NCBI GenBank assembly: GCA_025059715.1
Contig: JANXCE010000004.1
Span: forward strand, 19,689 to 83,688
Length of the DNA: 64,000 bases
Direction of reading: 5' to 3'
DNA from: Caldimicrobium sp.
GTDB taxonomy: Bacteria > Desulfobacterota > Thermodesulfobacteria > Thermodesulfobacteriales > Thermodesulfobacteriaceae
Within the stretch, counting starts at the first letter, position 1, and the number at the start of each line of letters is the position of its first letter. Both the position numbers and the translations under genes were made by a program. Shown here one piece after another: positions 50,286 to 59,196 of this stretch. A model generated the notes under the pieces. That model saw nothing but the letters and a program-made list of their open reading frames with translations. It had not been told where the DNA came from and did not search any database.

Positions 50286-50948
50286 ATGAAAATCAGAAGC
50301 TTAGAGTGGATGAGAAAAGTTTTACAAATTTATAATTCCAAAAAAGGGGTTTACCTAAAGGACAGTTTAGAGGATGTAACTACAATTTCCTTTGAGCCTA
50401 AACAATTTAAATTAGCCTTACTCCATCTTTTTAAATTACAGATATTGGAGAGGATCCAGAAAGAAATTCCTAATAGGATATCTAACCCTCAAAGCATTTC
50501 CAATCTGCATCAATTTTACTACTTTGTCGATCTTCTCAGAAGGAATTTTGCAGATTGGTTTTCAGAGCTCATTTCAAGAAGGGATTTTAGTCCTGAAGAA
50601 TACTACTGGTTAGCCTTAGAATTTTTAACTTTGGATGAACAACTTAAAAAGCAAATTCAAATTCCTCTCTTAAAAAGGATAAAGGATCTAATTTCATTAG
50701 CGGGAAGTTCTTTTGAGGAGAATCGAGATTTAAATCAAAATCAATGGCAAGTTTTTTTCAGATTGGTTAGATTTTTTAAAAGCGTGGAAGCCTTTGAGGA
50801 AAGTAAGACAAGAGATCTCTTAGAGGAAGCGGAAAGGGTTCTTTCAATGGTAAATTTGGAGTTAATCTTAAAACCCAAAGAGGTGATGAATCTTAAAGCC
50901 TTTGAAGAAAAATTTCTAATGGAATTAAAGCAACTTTTAAAAAATTAG
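50286..50948 (+). CDS. Hypothetical helical protein, unknown
   Basis: 220 residues, predicted mostly helical, no signal peptide or membrane helix. The N-terminus (MRKVLQIYNSKKGVYLKDSL ... LALLHLFKLQILERIQ) could be a winged-helix-like unit; the rest is Leu/Phe/Glu-rich (FFRLVRFFKSVEAFEESKTR). No family recognised. ATG 50286 follows a good promoter by 10 nt with no Shine-Dalgarno. Confidence 0.6.
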   Translation: MKIRSLEWMRKVLQIYNSKKGVYLKDSLEDVTTISFEPKQFKLALLHLFKLQILERIQKEIPNRISNPQSISNLHQFYYFVDLLRRNFADWFSELISRRDFSPEEYYWLALEFLTLDEQLKKQIQIPLLKRIKDLISLAGSSFEENRDLNQNQWQVFFRLVRFFKSVEAFEESKTRDLLEEAERVLSMVNLELILKPKEVMNLKAFEEKFLMELKQLLKN

Positions 50949-50957
50949 ACTTTAAAG

Positions 50958-51005
50958 TTGTAATAACTCTTTTTATCCAGTATAATGTTTAAGTCAAGTT
51001 ATAAT
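50958..51005 (+). promoter_or_regulatory. Promoter of nth with a tandem 19-bp duplication
   Basis: TTGTAA (50958-50963), 17-nt spacer, TATAAT (50981-50986). The 19 bases starting at 50981 are repeated with one or two changes from 51000, giving a second TATAAT at 51000-51005 without an obvious -35. Confidence 0.5.
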
Positions 51006-51028
51006 GTTTAAGTTAAAGTGGTTTTTAT

Positions 51029-51670
51029 ATGAGCAATATTAAAGAAAAAGCCAAAGAAATAATAGCGAGGCTAAAGAAAGCATATCCAAAGGCAAGGATT
51101 GCTTTGAATTACAGCAACCCATTGGAGCTTCTTATTGCTACAATACTATCCGCTCAGTGCACAGATGAAAGAGTGAATCAGGTAACTATCAAACTTTTTA
51201 AAAAATATCGCACACCCGAGGATTACCTCAAGGTAAGTTTAGAGGAGTTAGCGGAGGATATAAGGAGCACGGGCTTTTATCAGCAAAAAGCTAAATATAT
51301 AAAAGAAGCTTGTAGATTAATAGTAGAAAAACATCAGGGGCAGGTGCCAAAGACGATGGAAGAACTTTTAGAACTACCGGGAGTTGCCCGTAAGACCGCC
51401 AATATTGTCTTAAGTAATGCTTATGGTATCGTTGAAGGAATTGCAGTAGATACACATGTTGGCAGGCTTTCTCAAAGGCTTGGTCTAACCAAAGCAAAAC
51501 AACCGGAGAAGATCGAAAGAGAACTGATGGAGATTATTCCTAAGGAAGAATGGTTTATTTTCCCCTACCTCTTACAATCCCATGGAAGAGCCATATGTTT
51601 GGCTAAAAAACCCAAATGTCCCCAGTGTATACTAAAGGATCTCTGCGATGCTTACTTATCCCAAAATTGA
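51029..51670 (+). CDS. nth: Endonuclease III
   Basis: 213 residues, full length. HhH motif LELPGVARKTANIVLSNAYG with the catalytic Lys, catalytic Asp in GIAVDTHVGRLSQRLGL, and four Fe-S cysteines CLAKKPKCPQCILKDLC. DNA glycosylase/AP lyase for oxidised pyrimidines. No clear Shine-Dalgarno. The end overlaps the lgt start by 23 bases. Confidence 0.96.
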   Translation: MSNIKEKAKEIIARLKKAYPKARIALNYSNPLELLIATILSAQCTDERVNQVTIKLFKKYRTPEDYLKVSLEELAEDIRSTGFYQQKAKYIKEACRLIVEKHQGQVPKTMEELLELPGVARKTANIVLSNAYGIVEGIAVDTHVGRLSQRLGLTKAKQPEKIERELMEIIPKEEWFIFPYLLQSHGRAICLAKKPKCPQCILKDLCDAYLSQN

Positions 51671-52430
51671 TCCAGTTATTTTTCAAATAGGTCCACTACA
51701 AGTTCGCTGGTATGGATTAATGTATGTTATAAGTTTTGTAGTCTCTTTGTTTTTATGTCGTTATCAGTTAAAGGAAAGGGGGCTTTTGGAGAAATATCCT
51801 TTATTAGAAAATTTGCTTTTTTATAGTTTTATTGGATTGATTGTGGGCGCAAGAATAGGCTTTTGTTTTTTTTATTATCCTGACTATTTTTTGGCCCATC
51901 CCTGGGAGATACCAGCTATATGGAAGGGAGGCATGTCCTTTCATGGGGGGTTAATAGGGGCAATAACAGTTGGTTACTTCTACTTAAGGAAAAAGAGAGA
52001 ATCCTTTTTCTTTTGGGCGGACTTAGTTGTTGTTACCGCTCCGCTGGGGCTCTTTTTTGGAAGAATTGGAAATTTTATTAACGGAGAGATTTATGGGAAG
52101 CCCACCACTCTTCCCTGGGCTATGGTTTTTCCAGGGGGAGGGCCTTTACCCAGGCATCCCGTTCAGCTTTATGAGTCTCTTTTTACTGGACTAATGTTGT
52201 TCTTAATTCTATGGTTTTTAAGAAAGAAGTCTTGGAGGGCGGGGAGTAAAGTAGCGCTTTTTTTTATTCTCTATGGAATCCTCAGGTTTTTCTTTGAGTT
52301 TTTGCGAGAACCTGCTCAGAGTTTTTCTCTCCTTTGGGGTTGGATGACCATGGGGCAGGTGTTATCAGCGATTATGTTCTTATCAGGTTGTCTTTTGTTA
52401 GTCTATATCAGAAGAAAGAAAAGCTTCTAA
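51648..52430 (+). CDS. lgt: Prolipoprotein diacylglyceryl transferase
   Basis: 260 residues, seven membrane helices. RWYGLMYVISF, GARIGFCFFYYPDYFLAHPWEIPAIWKGGMSFHGGLIGA, the Lgt signature GLFFGRIGNFINGEIYG and RHPVQLYE. Adds diacylglycerol from phosphatidylglycerol to lipobox Cys. Last 33 bases overlap the convergent tyrA-like gene. Confidence 0.96.
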   Translation: MLTYPKIDPVIFQIGPLQVRWYGLMYVISFVVSLFLCRYQLKERGLLEKYPLLENLLFYSFIGLIVGARIGFCFFYYPDYFLAHPWEIPAIWKGGMSFHGGLIGAITVGYFYLRKKRESFFFWADLVVVTAPLGLFFGRIGNFINGEIYGKPTTLPWAMVFPGGGPLPRHPVQLYESLFTGLMLFLILWFLRKKSWRAGSKVALFFILYGILRFFFEFLREPAQSFSLLWGWMTMGQVLSAIMFLSGCLLLVYIRRKKSF

Positions 52431-53219
52431 TTCTTGGGCCACACTTCTAGCAATTCTGAAGTTTTCTTTGAAAACTTCGTAACTCAGGGGATCCCTTGGG
52501 GAGAGTGCGGAAGCTAATTTTTGGCAGTGTCGACATAAAAGTTTTCTGAATTTAGCTCCAAAGGGATTTTCCAGTTGAATATAGGCATAAAGTTGAGGAT
52601 CTTGCATAGCAAGTCTCTTAAGTATTTTTAATTGATTTAGAAAACTAGGAGTAGAAAGATCAATAATCTCTTTTAGGGAGAGTTTGGAGTCGTGAAGAAT
52701 CTTTCCCAAGATTAGTAGCCAAAAATGATTGAGCACTTGAACAATCCCCATAATTTCGTCATGTTTTTTGGGAGAAATTTTAACTACTTTTAAGCCCTCT
52801 TCAAGGAAAATACTTCTAAGCCAAGGAAAAAAGTTCTTGGCTCTTAAGGGAAAAAGAGCCACAGTCTTACCTCGTAGATCCCTTTCGAAGGGACCAAATA
52901 GGGGATGGGTAGCCAAAATTTCCCCTTTTTTTAAATATTTTCTCATGATTCTCGAAGGTTCAAGTTTTAAAGAACAGATATCCATTACCCAATGTTCCTC
53001 TTTCACCAAAGGAGCAATAAGCGAAACCACCTCAGAAAAAACCTCCATTGGAAGCGAGAGAATAATTACCTTAGCCTTTTTTAGTAATTCTTCATAACTT
53101 AAACCTTGGTTTTTGTCAGAAATAACCACAGGATAGCCTTTTTTTTGAAAGAGATTTTTAAATAATGTGCCCATTTTTCCTGCACCACCTATGATGCCAA
53201 TGGTAAAATTACTATCCAT
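52398..53219 (-). CDS. Prephenate/arogenate dehydrogenase (TyrA family)
   Basis: 273 residues. Rossmann start IGIIGGAGKMGTLF, VIILSLPMEVFSEVV, and HPLFGP with the catalytic-region His, followed by VQVLNHFWLLILGKIL. Converts prephenate or arogenate toward tyrosine. No aromatic pathway genes adjoin it. GGAGGTGCC lies before the ATG. Convergent with lgt. Confidence 0.85.
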   Translation of the reverse strand: MDSNFTIGIIGGAGKMGTLFKNLFQKKGYPVVISDKNQGLSYEELLKKAKVIILSLPMEVFSEVVSLIAPLVKEEHWVMDICSLKLEPSRIMRKYLKKGEILATHPLFGPFERDLRGKTVALFPLRAKNFFPWLRSIFLEEGLKVVKISPKKHDEIMGIVQVLNHFWLLILGKILHDSKLSLKEIIDLSTPSFLNQLKILKRLAMQDPQLYAYIQLENPFGAKFRKLLCRHCQKLASALSPRDPLSYEVFKENFRIARSVAQELEAFLSSDID

Positions 53220-53925
53220 AAGGGCACCTCCAGAAACTCTTGAATTATAGGTTAGATTTTAAATTGATGAAAGGATATAGTCAATGGAGATATAAAATTT
53301 TCAACTTCAAGGCAGTTTGGAATAGTGAGAATATGTTAAGGTGTTAAAGGCACATTCTTAAGGCATTCTTTTGATACTTAAGTATATAGAAAAGTCCATA
53401 GGGATTGATATTTTATTACTACCTTAGAATTAGTATAATAGAAACTGTTACAATATATTTGAAAGGGATCTAAAGTGTCCTAATTTTTATGAATTTTAGG
53501 AAATTTATTAAAGATAACCTTTATGAAAGTTAGAGTGAAGACTTTTCACAAATTTACAAAGGTTTATCTTAACCTACTCAATCGTATGTTATATAAGATT
53601 GAGGAGAGGGTAAATTGCTTTGAATATGACTCATAAAGAGGTCTAATATGACTTCTAAGCATATGAGGATAGGCAAAATCCTAATATAATGACCAGCCTA
53701 TTCAAAATAAAGTTCCGCCCTTTTGAAAGTTAATTATTATTATGTGTTTATTAGGGTAGGCCACAGATGAGTAAGGAGTCTTTTTCCTTTGAGAGTTCAG
53801 TTTTAAAGCCCCTTTGTTGAAGTTTATATCCTTTCCATAGCGAACCTCTTTTCAACCTTGAAAGGGTAAAGACCTAAGGAGGAGGGTAAAAAAGCCAGCG
53901 AGTTAGTAGGTAGGATTTTTGAACT
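53220..53925. other. 706-bp intergenic region with nested inverted repeats
   Basis: No credible gene. Contains a partial copy of the mobile-element end (AGTCCATAGGGATT near 53392), a TATAAT at 53434-53439, and two fold-backs: AAGATAA.CCTTT (53510-53522) against AAAGGTTTATCTT (53558-53570) enclosing GTGAA-GACTT-TTCAC, and CTCAATC/GATTGAG at 53577-53603. Short protein-like scraps with stops suggest an old insertion remnant; a small RNA cannot be excluded. Confidence 0.45.
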
Positions 53926-56337
53926 CTAAGCGATTTCTGAGAGTTTTAGTCTTTCTTCCCACCTTCGGAATAATTCCTCTTTAAGAGCGGGATATTTTTC
54001 TAAGGATGGGTCTTCATTAATTAATTCAAAGGCCAGATCTCTGGCTTTAAAGAGTAAATCTACATCCTGCACTGGATCTGCCCTTTTGAGTTCCAAAAAA
54101 CCTGATTGCTGAGTTCCCAGAAGTTCACCTGGGCCCCGGATTTTGAGGTCCTCCTCAGCGATTTTAAAGCCATCTGTGGTATTACAAAGGATTTTCAATC
54201 TTCGGTAGGCTTCACTTTCAGGACTTAAGTTATATCCTATCAGAAAGCAATAGGATTGTTTATCACTTCGTCCTACTCTTCCTCTTAGTTGATGTAGTTG
54301 GGATAGTCCAAATCGCTCCGCATGTTCAATTAGCATGACCGTTGCATTAGGAACATCCACTCCTACCTCCACCACAGTTGTAGAGACTAAGATGTCTATC
54401 TCACCTCGCTTAAAGGCCTGCATAACATTATCCTTTTCTATAGAGGACATCTTACCATGTAGGATGCCCACTCTAAATTCAGGAAAAATTTTTTTCTGTA
54501 ATTCTTCCCCATAGCTTAGCACTGACTTTAGTTCTAAGGTTTCAGACTCTTCAATGAGTGGCAAAACTACATATGCTTGATGTCCTTTTTTGATCTCTTG
54601 ACGCAGGGCTTCATAGGCCATTGTTTTGTTAGATTCAAAAAATAGGGTGGTTTTAATAGGTTTTCTACCCTGGGGCATTTCATCAATAATGGAGACATCA
54701 AGATCTCCATAAACTGTTAGGGCAAGAGTTCGGGGGATGGGAGTGGCGGTCATAACTAAGGTATCTGGCACCGCGCCCTTTGCCTTAGCCCTGAGAGCTG
54801 CCCTTTGTAAAACTCCAAAACGATGTTGTTCATCAATTATTACTAAGCCTAATTTTTTAAAGTCCACATTTTCTTGAAAAAGGGCATGGGTTCCTATAAC
54901 AAAGTGTAAGTATCCGGTAGCTAAACCTTGGTAGACCTCCCTTTTTCTTGATGGTGAGATCCCACCAGTTAAAAGAGCATATCTAATACCCATAAGCTGA
55001 GTATATTGTCTAAAATTTCTATAATGTTGTTCTGCAAGGATTTCCGTTGGAGCCATAAGAGCTACCTGATAACCATTGTCAATCGCTACCAGTGCGGAAA
55101 CAAAGGCAACAATAGTTTTTCCACAACCTACATCTCCTTGAATTAATCTATTCATTGGAACCTCTTTAGCCATATCTCTTTTTATTTCTTCAATAACCCT
55201 CTTTTGAGCGGGGGTTAGAGTAAAAGGTAGTTTTTGTAAAAAGTCGTTAACTAAAGGGGAATCCACTCTAAAGGATATACCTCTTTCTATTTTAAGCTTA
55301 CTTTTTCTTAGAGCAAAGGCAAGTTGTAAAAAAAATAACTCTTCAAAGGCAAGGCTCTTGTAATAGATATTATCCCTTCTGAGAAGAGTCTCTAACTTTT
55401 CTGTGGAAGAGGGCTTGTGAAGAGCTTCTAAGGCCTTCTTTACCGGGGGGACTTTTGCCTTTTTTAATATGGAAGGTGGTATGAGATTGTCCAGATATTG
55501 TAAATATTCATCCACTGCTCCTTTCATAATTTTCCTAATTGTGCTTTCTGGAATCCTTTCCACTGAAGGATAAATTGGTAATATTAACCCCAGTTCTCGG
55601 GAGATCTTCTCCTCATCATCTTCCAGAATTATCTCAGGATGGACCATCTCCAGTTGATTTAAGAATCTACTAACTGTTCCGATGGCATAAAGTCTTTTAC
55701 CTTTGGCAAGGAGACTTCTTAGAGTTGCCTCGTGAAAGTTGAACCATTTCAGAGTTATGAGGCCAGAACCATCGGTCAAAAGGGCTTCATAGACCCTTCT
55801 GCGGGAATAAAAGTTAATTCCACTTTTAAGAACTTCACCAAAGACCACTGCAAAGTCATCAACTTTTAGCCTTGCTATAGGAGTGATACTTCTTCTATCT
55901 TCATAGGTTTTGGGCAAGAAAAATAGTAAGTCTTCAATAGTTTTTATATCCTTTTTTTCAAATTTTTTGGCAATTTTAGAGCCAATTCCTTTTACTTGAC
56001 TAATGGAGGAGGAAAGAATTTCTCTATTTTTTCGGTAAACACTTAGCGAGGGAAGGGGAGGATATTGCTCCTCTGTTCCCTCTTGGTTTGCTGTTGAAAG
56101 GCCTTCCAGAAATTCCTTTATCTGACTAAGACGCTTCTTTTTCTCTTCGAGGGATAACCCATCAAATCCTAAGCAGAGATTTTTCAAGGCTTGCCTAATT
56201 TCTTCGGGAAGACTATGGGGACATCTTTCTAATAGGCTTAAAAAAGTATGTTCAGCTTTGGCTTTAGCAAGGAGAGAAAAATTCCCTCTACTAAGGGAAT
56301 TAATTATGTTGATAAAGCTCTTGAACCAATCTTCCAT
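53926..56337 (-). CDS. recG: ATP-dependent DNA helicase RecG
   Basis: 803 residues. Wedge/OB domain (GIGSKIAKKFEKKDIKTIEDLLFFLP; DGSGLITLKWFNF), helicase motifs RLIQGDVGCGKTIVA (about 400), DEQHRFGVLQR, TATPIPRTLAL, VVEVGVDVPNATVM and QLHQLRGRVGRS, and the C-terminal GPGELLGTQQSG. About 110 extra N-terminal residues are present, as in several thermophiles. Reverses stalled forks. Confidence 0.95.
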   Translation of the reverse strand: MEDWFKSFINIINSLSRGNFSLLAKAKAEHTFLSLLERCPHSLPEEIRQALKNLCLGFDGLSLEEKKKRLSQIKEFLEGLSTANQEGTEEQYPPLPSLSVYRKNREILSSSISQVKGIGSKIAKKFEKKDIKTIEDLLFFLPKTYEDRRSITPIARLKVDDFAVVFGEVLKSGINFYSRRRVYEALLTDGSGLITLKWFNFHEATLRSLLAKGKRLYAIGTVSRFLNQLEMVHPEIILEDDEEKISRELGLILPIYPSVERIPESTIRKIMKGAVDEYLQYLDNLIPPSILKKAKVPPVKKALEALHKPSSTEKLETLLRRDNIYYKSLAFEELFFLQLAFALRKSKLKIERGISFRVDSPLVNDFLQKLPFTLTPAQKRVIEEIKRDMAKEVPMNRLIQGDVGCGKTIVAFVSALVAIDNGYQVALMAPTEILAEQHYRNFRQYTQLMGIRYALLTGGISPSRKREVYQGLATGYLHFVIGTHALFQENVDFKKLGLVIIDEQHRFGVLQRAALRAKAKGAVPDTLVMTATPIPRTLALTVYGDLDVSIIDEMPQGRKPIKTTLFFESNKTMAYEALRQEIKKGHQAYVVLPLIEESETLELKSVLSYGEELQKKIFPEFRVGILHGKMSSIEKDNVMQAFKRGEIDILVSTTVVEVGVDVPNATVMLIEHAERFGLSQLHQLRGRVGRSDKQSYCFLIGYNLSPESEAYRRLKILCNTTDGFKIAEEDLKIRGPGELLGTQQSGFLELKRADPVQDVDLLFKARDLAFELINEDPSLEKYPALKEELFRRWEERLKLSEIA

Positions 56338-56344
56338 TACTCGT

Positions 56345-57205
56345 TCAAAGTAAACTTAGGATATTGTAATATTTCTGCCAGTATTTTTCAAGTTCAAAGA
56401 GGCCTCTAAGGTTGCCATGTTTCTTTGCTCCCTTGAGAAAGATAGCACTTTTTCTTAAGGCCTCCCCAAGAATTAAAAGTCTTTCTTCAGGTTTGAGGAA
56501 AGGGTAGTAGTGGAAATAGGTTTTTAAAAGGGCCCTTATTCTGTAAAAATCTAGCCCCTTGGCTTGAGATAATTGATCCGCCCTACCGCCATCCTTTACA
56601 ACCAAGGGTTCTTTAATTAATCCTATCGGATAATGCAGGGCAACCCTTAACCAAAATTCATAATCCTCACAAAGGGGAAAACTTTCATCAAAGAGACCAA
56701 CCTTGTCAAAGACCTCTCTTTTTAACATCACCGTAGAAATTGAGACTACACAAAGTTTAACTGCACGATCTAAAAAAAAACCTTCTGCCTTGGCATGATA
56801 CTTTTTAGGATTTAATCTGCGGTTACCCTTAAACCAAATTTCCTCAGTTTGAACAATTTTGAAATGGGGATTCTTCGCAAAGAAAGCAAGCTGTTTTTCA
56901 ATTTTTTTAGGTAAAAAGATATCATCGCTATCTAAAAATGCAATTAGATTTCCTCGAGCTTTAAGTAGGCCTCTGTTTCTTGCAAAAGAGGGCCCAAAAT
57001 TTTTAGGTAATCTTGTGTATTTTATTGGATAACGAGTGATAATTTTAGAAGTTTCATCCTTTGAGCCATCATCCACAATTATAAGTTCAATATCCCTATA
57101 AGTTTGTTTTAATACACTTTCTATGGCCTTAGGTAATAGAGAGGCACGATTATAAGTAGGTATAATCACTGAGACAAGTTCTTTCATAGAATTAATGATA
57201 ACCAT
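56345..57205 (-). CDS. Family 2 glycosyltransferase
   Basis: 286 residues, GT-A fold: VSVIIPTYNRASLLPKAIESVLKQTY, IIVDDGSKDET, nucleotide/metal site AFLDSDDIFLPKK, and CEDYEFWLRVALHYP. Sugar donor and acceptor unknown; probably envelope polysaccharide. Start taken as ATG 57205, which has AAAGGA 5 nt upstream; ATG 57187 and 57244 are alternatives. It lies 7 nt before recG on the same strand. Confidence 0.85.
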   Translation of the reverse strand: MVIINSMKELVSVIIPTYNRASLLPKAIESVLKQTYRDIELIIVDDGSKDETSKIITRYPIKYTRLPKNFGPSFARNRGLLKARGNLIAFLDSDDIFLPKKIEKQLAFFAKNPHFKIVQTEEIWFKGNRRLNPKKYHAKAEGFFLDRAVKLCVVSISTVMLKREVFDKVGLFDESFPLCEDYEFWLRVALHYPIGLIKEPLVVKDGGRADQLSQAKGLDFYRIRALLKTYFHYYPFLKPEERLLILGEALRKSAIFLKGAKKHGNLRGLFELEKYWQKYYNILSLL

Positions 57206-57264
57206 TTTTTCCTTTAAGGCAAAGTTAAAGAAACCCTTGAACATGTGAAAATTTTGAACTATAG

Positions 57265-57293
57265 TTGAAGCCCCACGGCTTTTCTTCTAAAAT
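57265..57293 (+). promoter_or_regulatory. Promoter of the RACo-like operon
   Basis: TTGAAG (57265-57270), 17-nt spacer, TAAAAT (57288-57293), then ribosome binding site GGGAGG about 9 nt before ATG 57330. Confidence 0.5.
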
Positions 57294-57329
57294 GTAAGCA
57301 AGGACAAAAAGGAATGGGAGGTTTTAATC

Positions 57330-59192
57330 ATGCCCAGGGTTCTCTTTTTACCCTTTCAAGTAGAAGAGGAGGTTTTCCCTGATGAAACCATCATTGATGT
57401 AGCTATGAGATTAGGGATTCACATCAACGCGAGTTGTGGAGGATTAGGAACTTGCAATAAGTGTAAAGTTATTGTGGAAAGTGGTGAAGTAAAGGGTGAA
57501 AGGATAGAAGAGATCTATTATAAAGCCTGCACTTTAAAGCCTATTGCCGATGTAGTGATTCGCATACCCGTAGAGAGCAGGTATGATCGTAGAGCTTTAA
57601 TAAGAAAGAATAGAGCTCAAGCCTTGGAAAGAGTAGAAAAAATACCCTTAAATCCTCCTATCAAAAAACTCTACTTGGAACTAACTTCCCCTACGATTGA
57701 GGACAATACCCCAGACTTAGAACGACTGTTTTTTGCCCTTAAAGAGAAAGGCTATGAAGAGGTGAGGATCCCTCCAGAACTTCTAAGAGGCCTTCCCTAT
57801 ATATTAAGAAAGGGGGATTTTAAAATTACTCTAACTCTCTTTAATGAAGGTTTATCCAAAGGGGTAATTATCACTGATATTGAAGCTGGAGATACCAGAG
57901 AGAATAATTTAGGAGTTGCTATAGACCTTGGCACCACTACACTTCAGTTAGAATTGATTGATTTAAATAGTGGAAGGGTTTTGGCGCACACCTCTGATTA
58001 TAATCCCCAGCTGAGTTTTGGAGAGGATGTGATAAGTAGAATAGAGTTTGCCCGTAAAAAAGAGGGTTTACGATTACTTTCAGAAAGAGTTAGAGAGCGT
58101 CTTTTTATACTCATGGAAGAATTAGTAAAAGAGGCAGATAGAAAGCTTGAAGAAATTAATGTGGTATCTCTTGCAGGAAATACAGTTATGACCCATTTAT
58201 TTTTAGAGCTTGAACCAAAGTTTTTAAGGGAACATCCCTATGTGCCCGTGGCCAAGAATTATCCAGTTTTCTTTGCTAAGGAACTGAGTATACCGTTGAA
58301 GGAAAATGTTCCTTTTTTATTCGCACCCTCTGTAGCAAGCTATGTAGGAGGGGATATTACGGCAGGAGTGCTTGCCTCTATGATGGCAAAAGAGCCCTAT
58401 TTAACTCTTTTTATAGATCTGGGCACCAATGGAGAAATTGTGGTGGGGAACCAAGACTTTTTGATGTGTGCAGCTTGTTCAGCAGGGCCTGCCTTTGAAG
58501 GAGGGGGGATCAAACATGGTATGAGAGCAACCAGTGGAGCCATTGAAAGTGTGAGTATTGATCCCTTAGACTATGAACCTATGATCATTACAATTGGTAA
58601 AAAGAGAGCTAAGGGCCTGTGTGGTTCAGGAATTATCTCGCTATTGGCAAGTTTGATGAGAACGGGACTTATTGATAGAATGGGCAAATACCGAAGAGAT
58701 CTAAAACATCCCCGTCTGAGAAGGGGAGAAGAGGGTTATGAATATGTTCTGGTTTATAAGGATGACTCTGCCACAGGACAAGACATAGTGTTTACCGAAA
58801 ACGATATTGAGAATTTGATAAGAGCGAAGGGCGCTATGTTTGCAGGTTATCAAATTCTCCTCGAATCTGTAGGTCTTTCCCTAAGTGACTTAGAGAGAGT
58901 TTTTCTTGCTGGGACCTTTGGTAGTTTTATAGATTTGGAAGATGCCATCACAATTGGTTTGTTACCTGATCTACCTCGAGACAGATTTTATTTTCTTGGA
59001 AATACCAGTTTACAAGGAGCTAAAAAGGTGCTATTATCCGTAGAAAAAAGAGAAGAGCTTTATCGTATTGCTCAGATGATGACACATGTGGAGTTGTCTA
59101 ACCATCCCCGCTATATGGACTACTACATGGCAGCTCTCTTTTTACCTCATACTCAGGAGGAACTTTTCCCTTCAATAAAAATAAGGAGTTAG
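57330..59192 (+). CDS. RACo-type corrinoid protein reductive activator (2Fe-2S plus ASKHA)
   Basis: 620 residues. N-terminal 2Fe-2S ferredoxin domain (CGGLGTCNKCKV ... KACTL), linker, then the large ASKHA ATPase-like domain: VAIDLGTTTLQLELIDL, NPQLSFGEDVISRI, SLAGNTVMTHLFL, FIDLGTNGEIVVG, ACSAGPAFEGGGI and FLAGTFGSFIDLEDAITIGLLP. RACo restores the Co(I) state of corrinoid iron-sulfur protein in the Wood-Ljungdahl pathway; related RamA proteins serve methyltransferases. No acs/cdh or mtr genes are in the window, so the partner is inferred. Next genes are for phospholipid synthesis. Confidence 0.88.
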   Translation: MPRVLFLPFQVEEEVFPDETIIDVAMRLGIHINASCGGLGTCNKCKVIVESGEVKGERIEEIYYKACTLKPIADVVIRIPVESRYDRRALIRKNRAQALERVEKIPLNPPIKKLYLELTSPTIEDNTPDLERLFFALKEKGYEEVRIPPELLRGLPYILRKGDFKITLTLFNEGLSKGVIITDIEAGDTRENNLGVAIDLGTTTLQLELIDLNSGRVLAHTSDYNPQLSFGEDVISRIEFARKKEGLRLLSERVRERLFILMEELVKEADRKLEEINVVSLAGNTVMTHLFLELEPKFLREHPYVPVAKNYPVFFAKELSIPLKENVPFLFAPSVASYVGGDITAGVLASMMAKEPYLTLFIDLGTNGEIVVGNQDFLMCAACSAGPAFEGGGIKHGMRATSGAIESVSIDPLDYEPMIITIGKKRAKGLCGSGIISLLASLMRTGLIDRMGKYRRDLKHPRLRRGEEGYEYVLVYKDDSATGQDIVFTENDIENLIRAKGAMFAGYQILLESVGLSLSDLERVFLAGTFGSFIDLEDAITIGLLPDLPRDRFYFLGNTSLQGAKKVLLSVEKREELYRIAQMMTHVELSNHPRYMDYYMAALFLPHTQEELFPSIKIRS

Positions 59193-59196
59193 CAAA

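Noticed and set aside
53785..53870. Single CRISPR-like repeat (ends with TTGAAG)
   Set aside because: Only one copy, no regularly spaced repeats and no cas genes.
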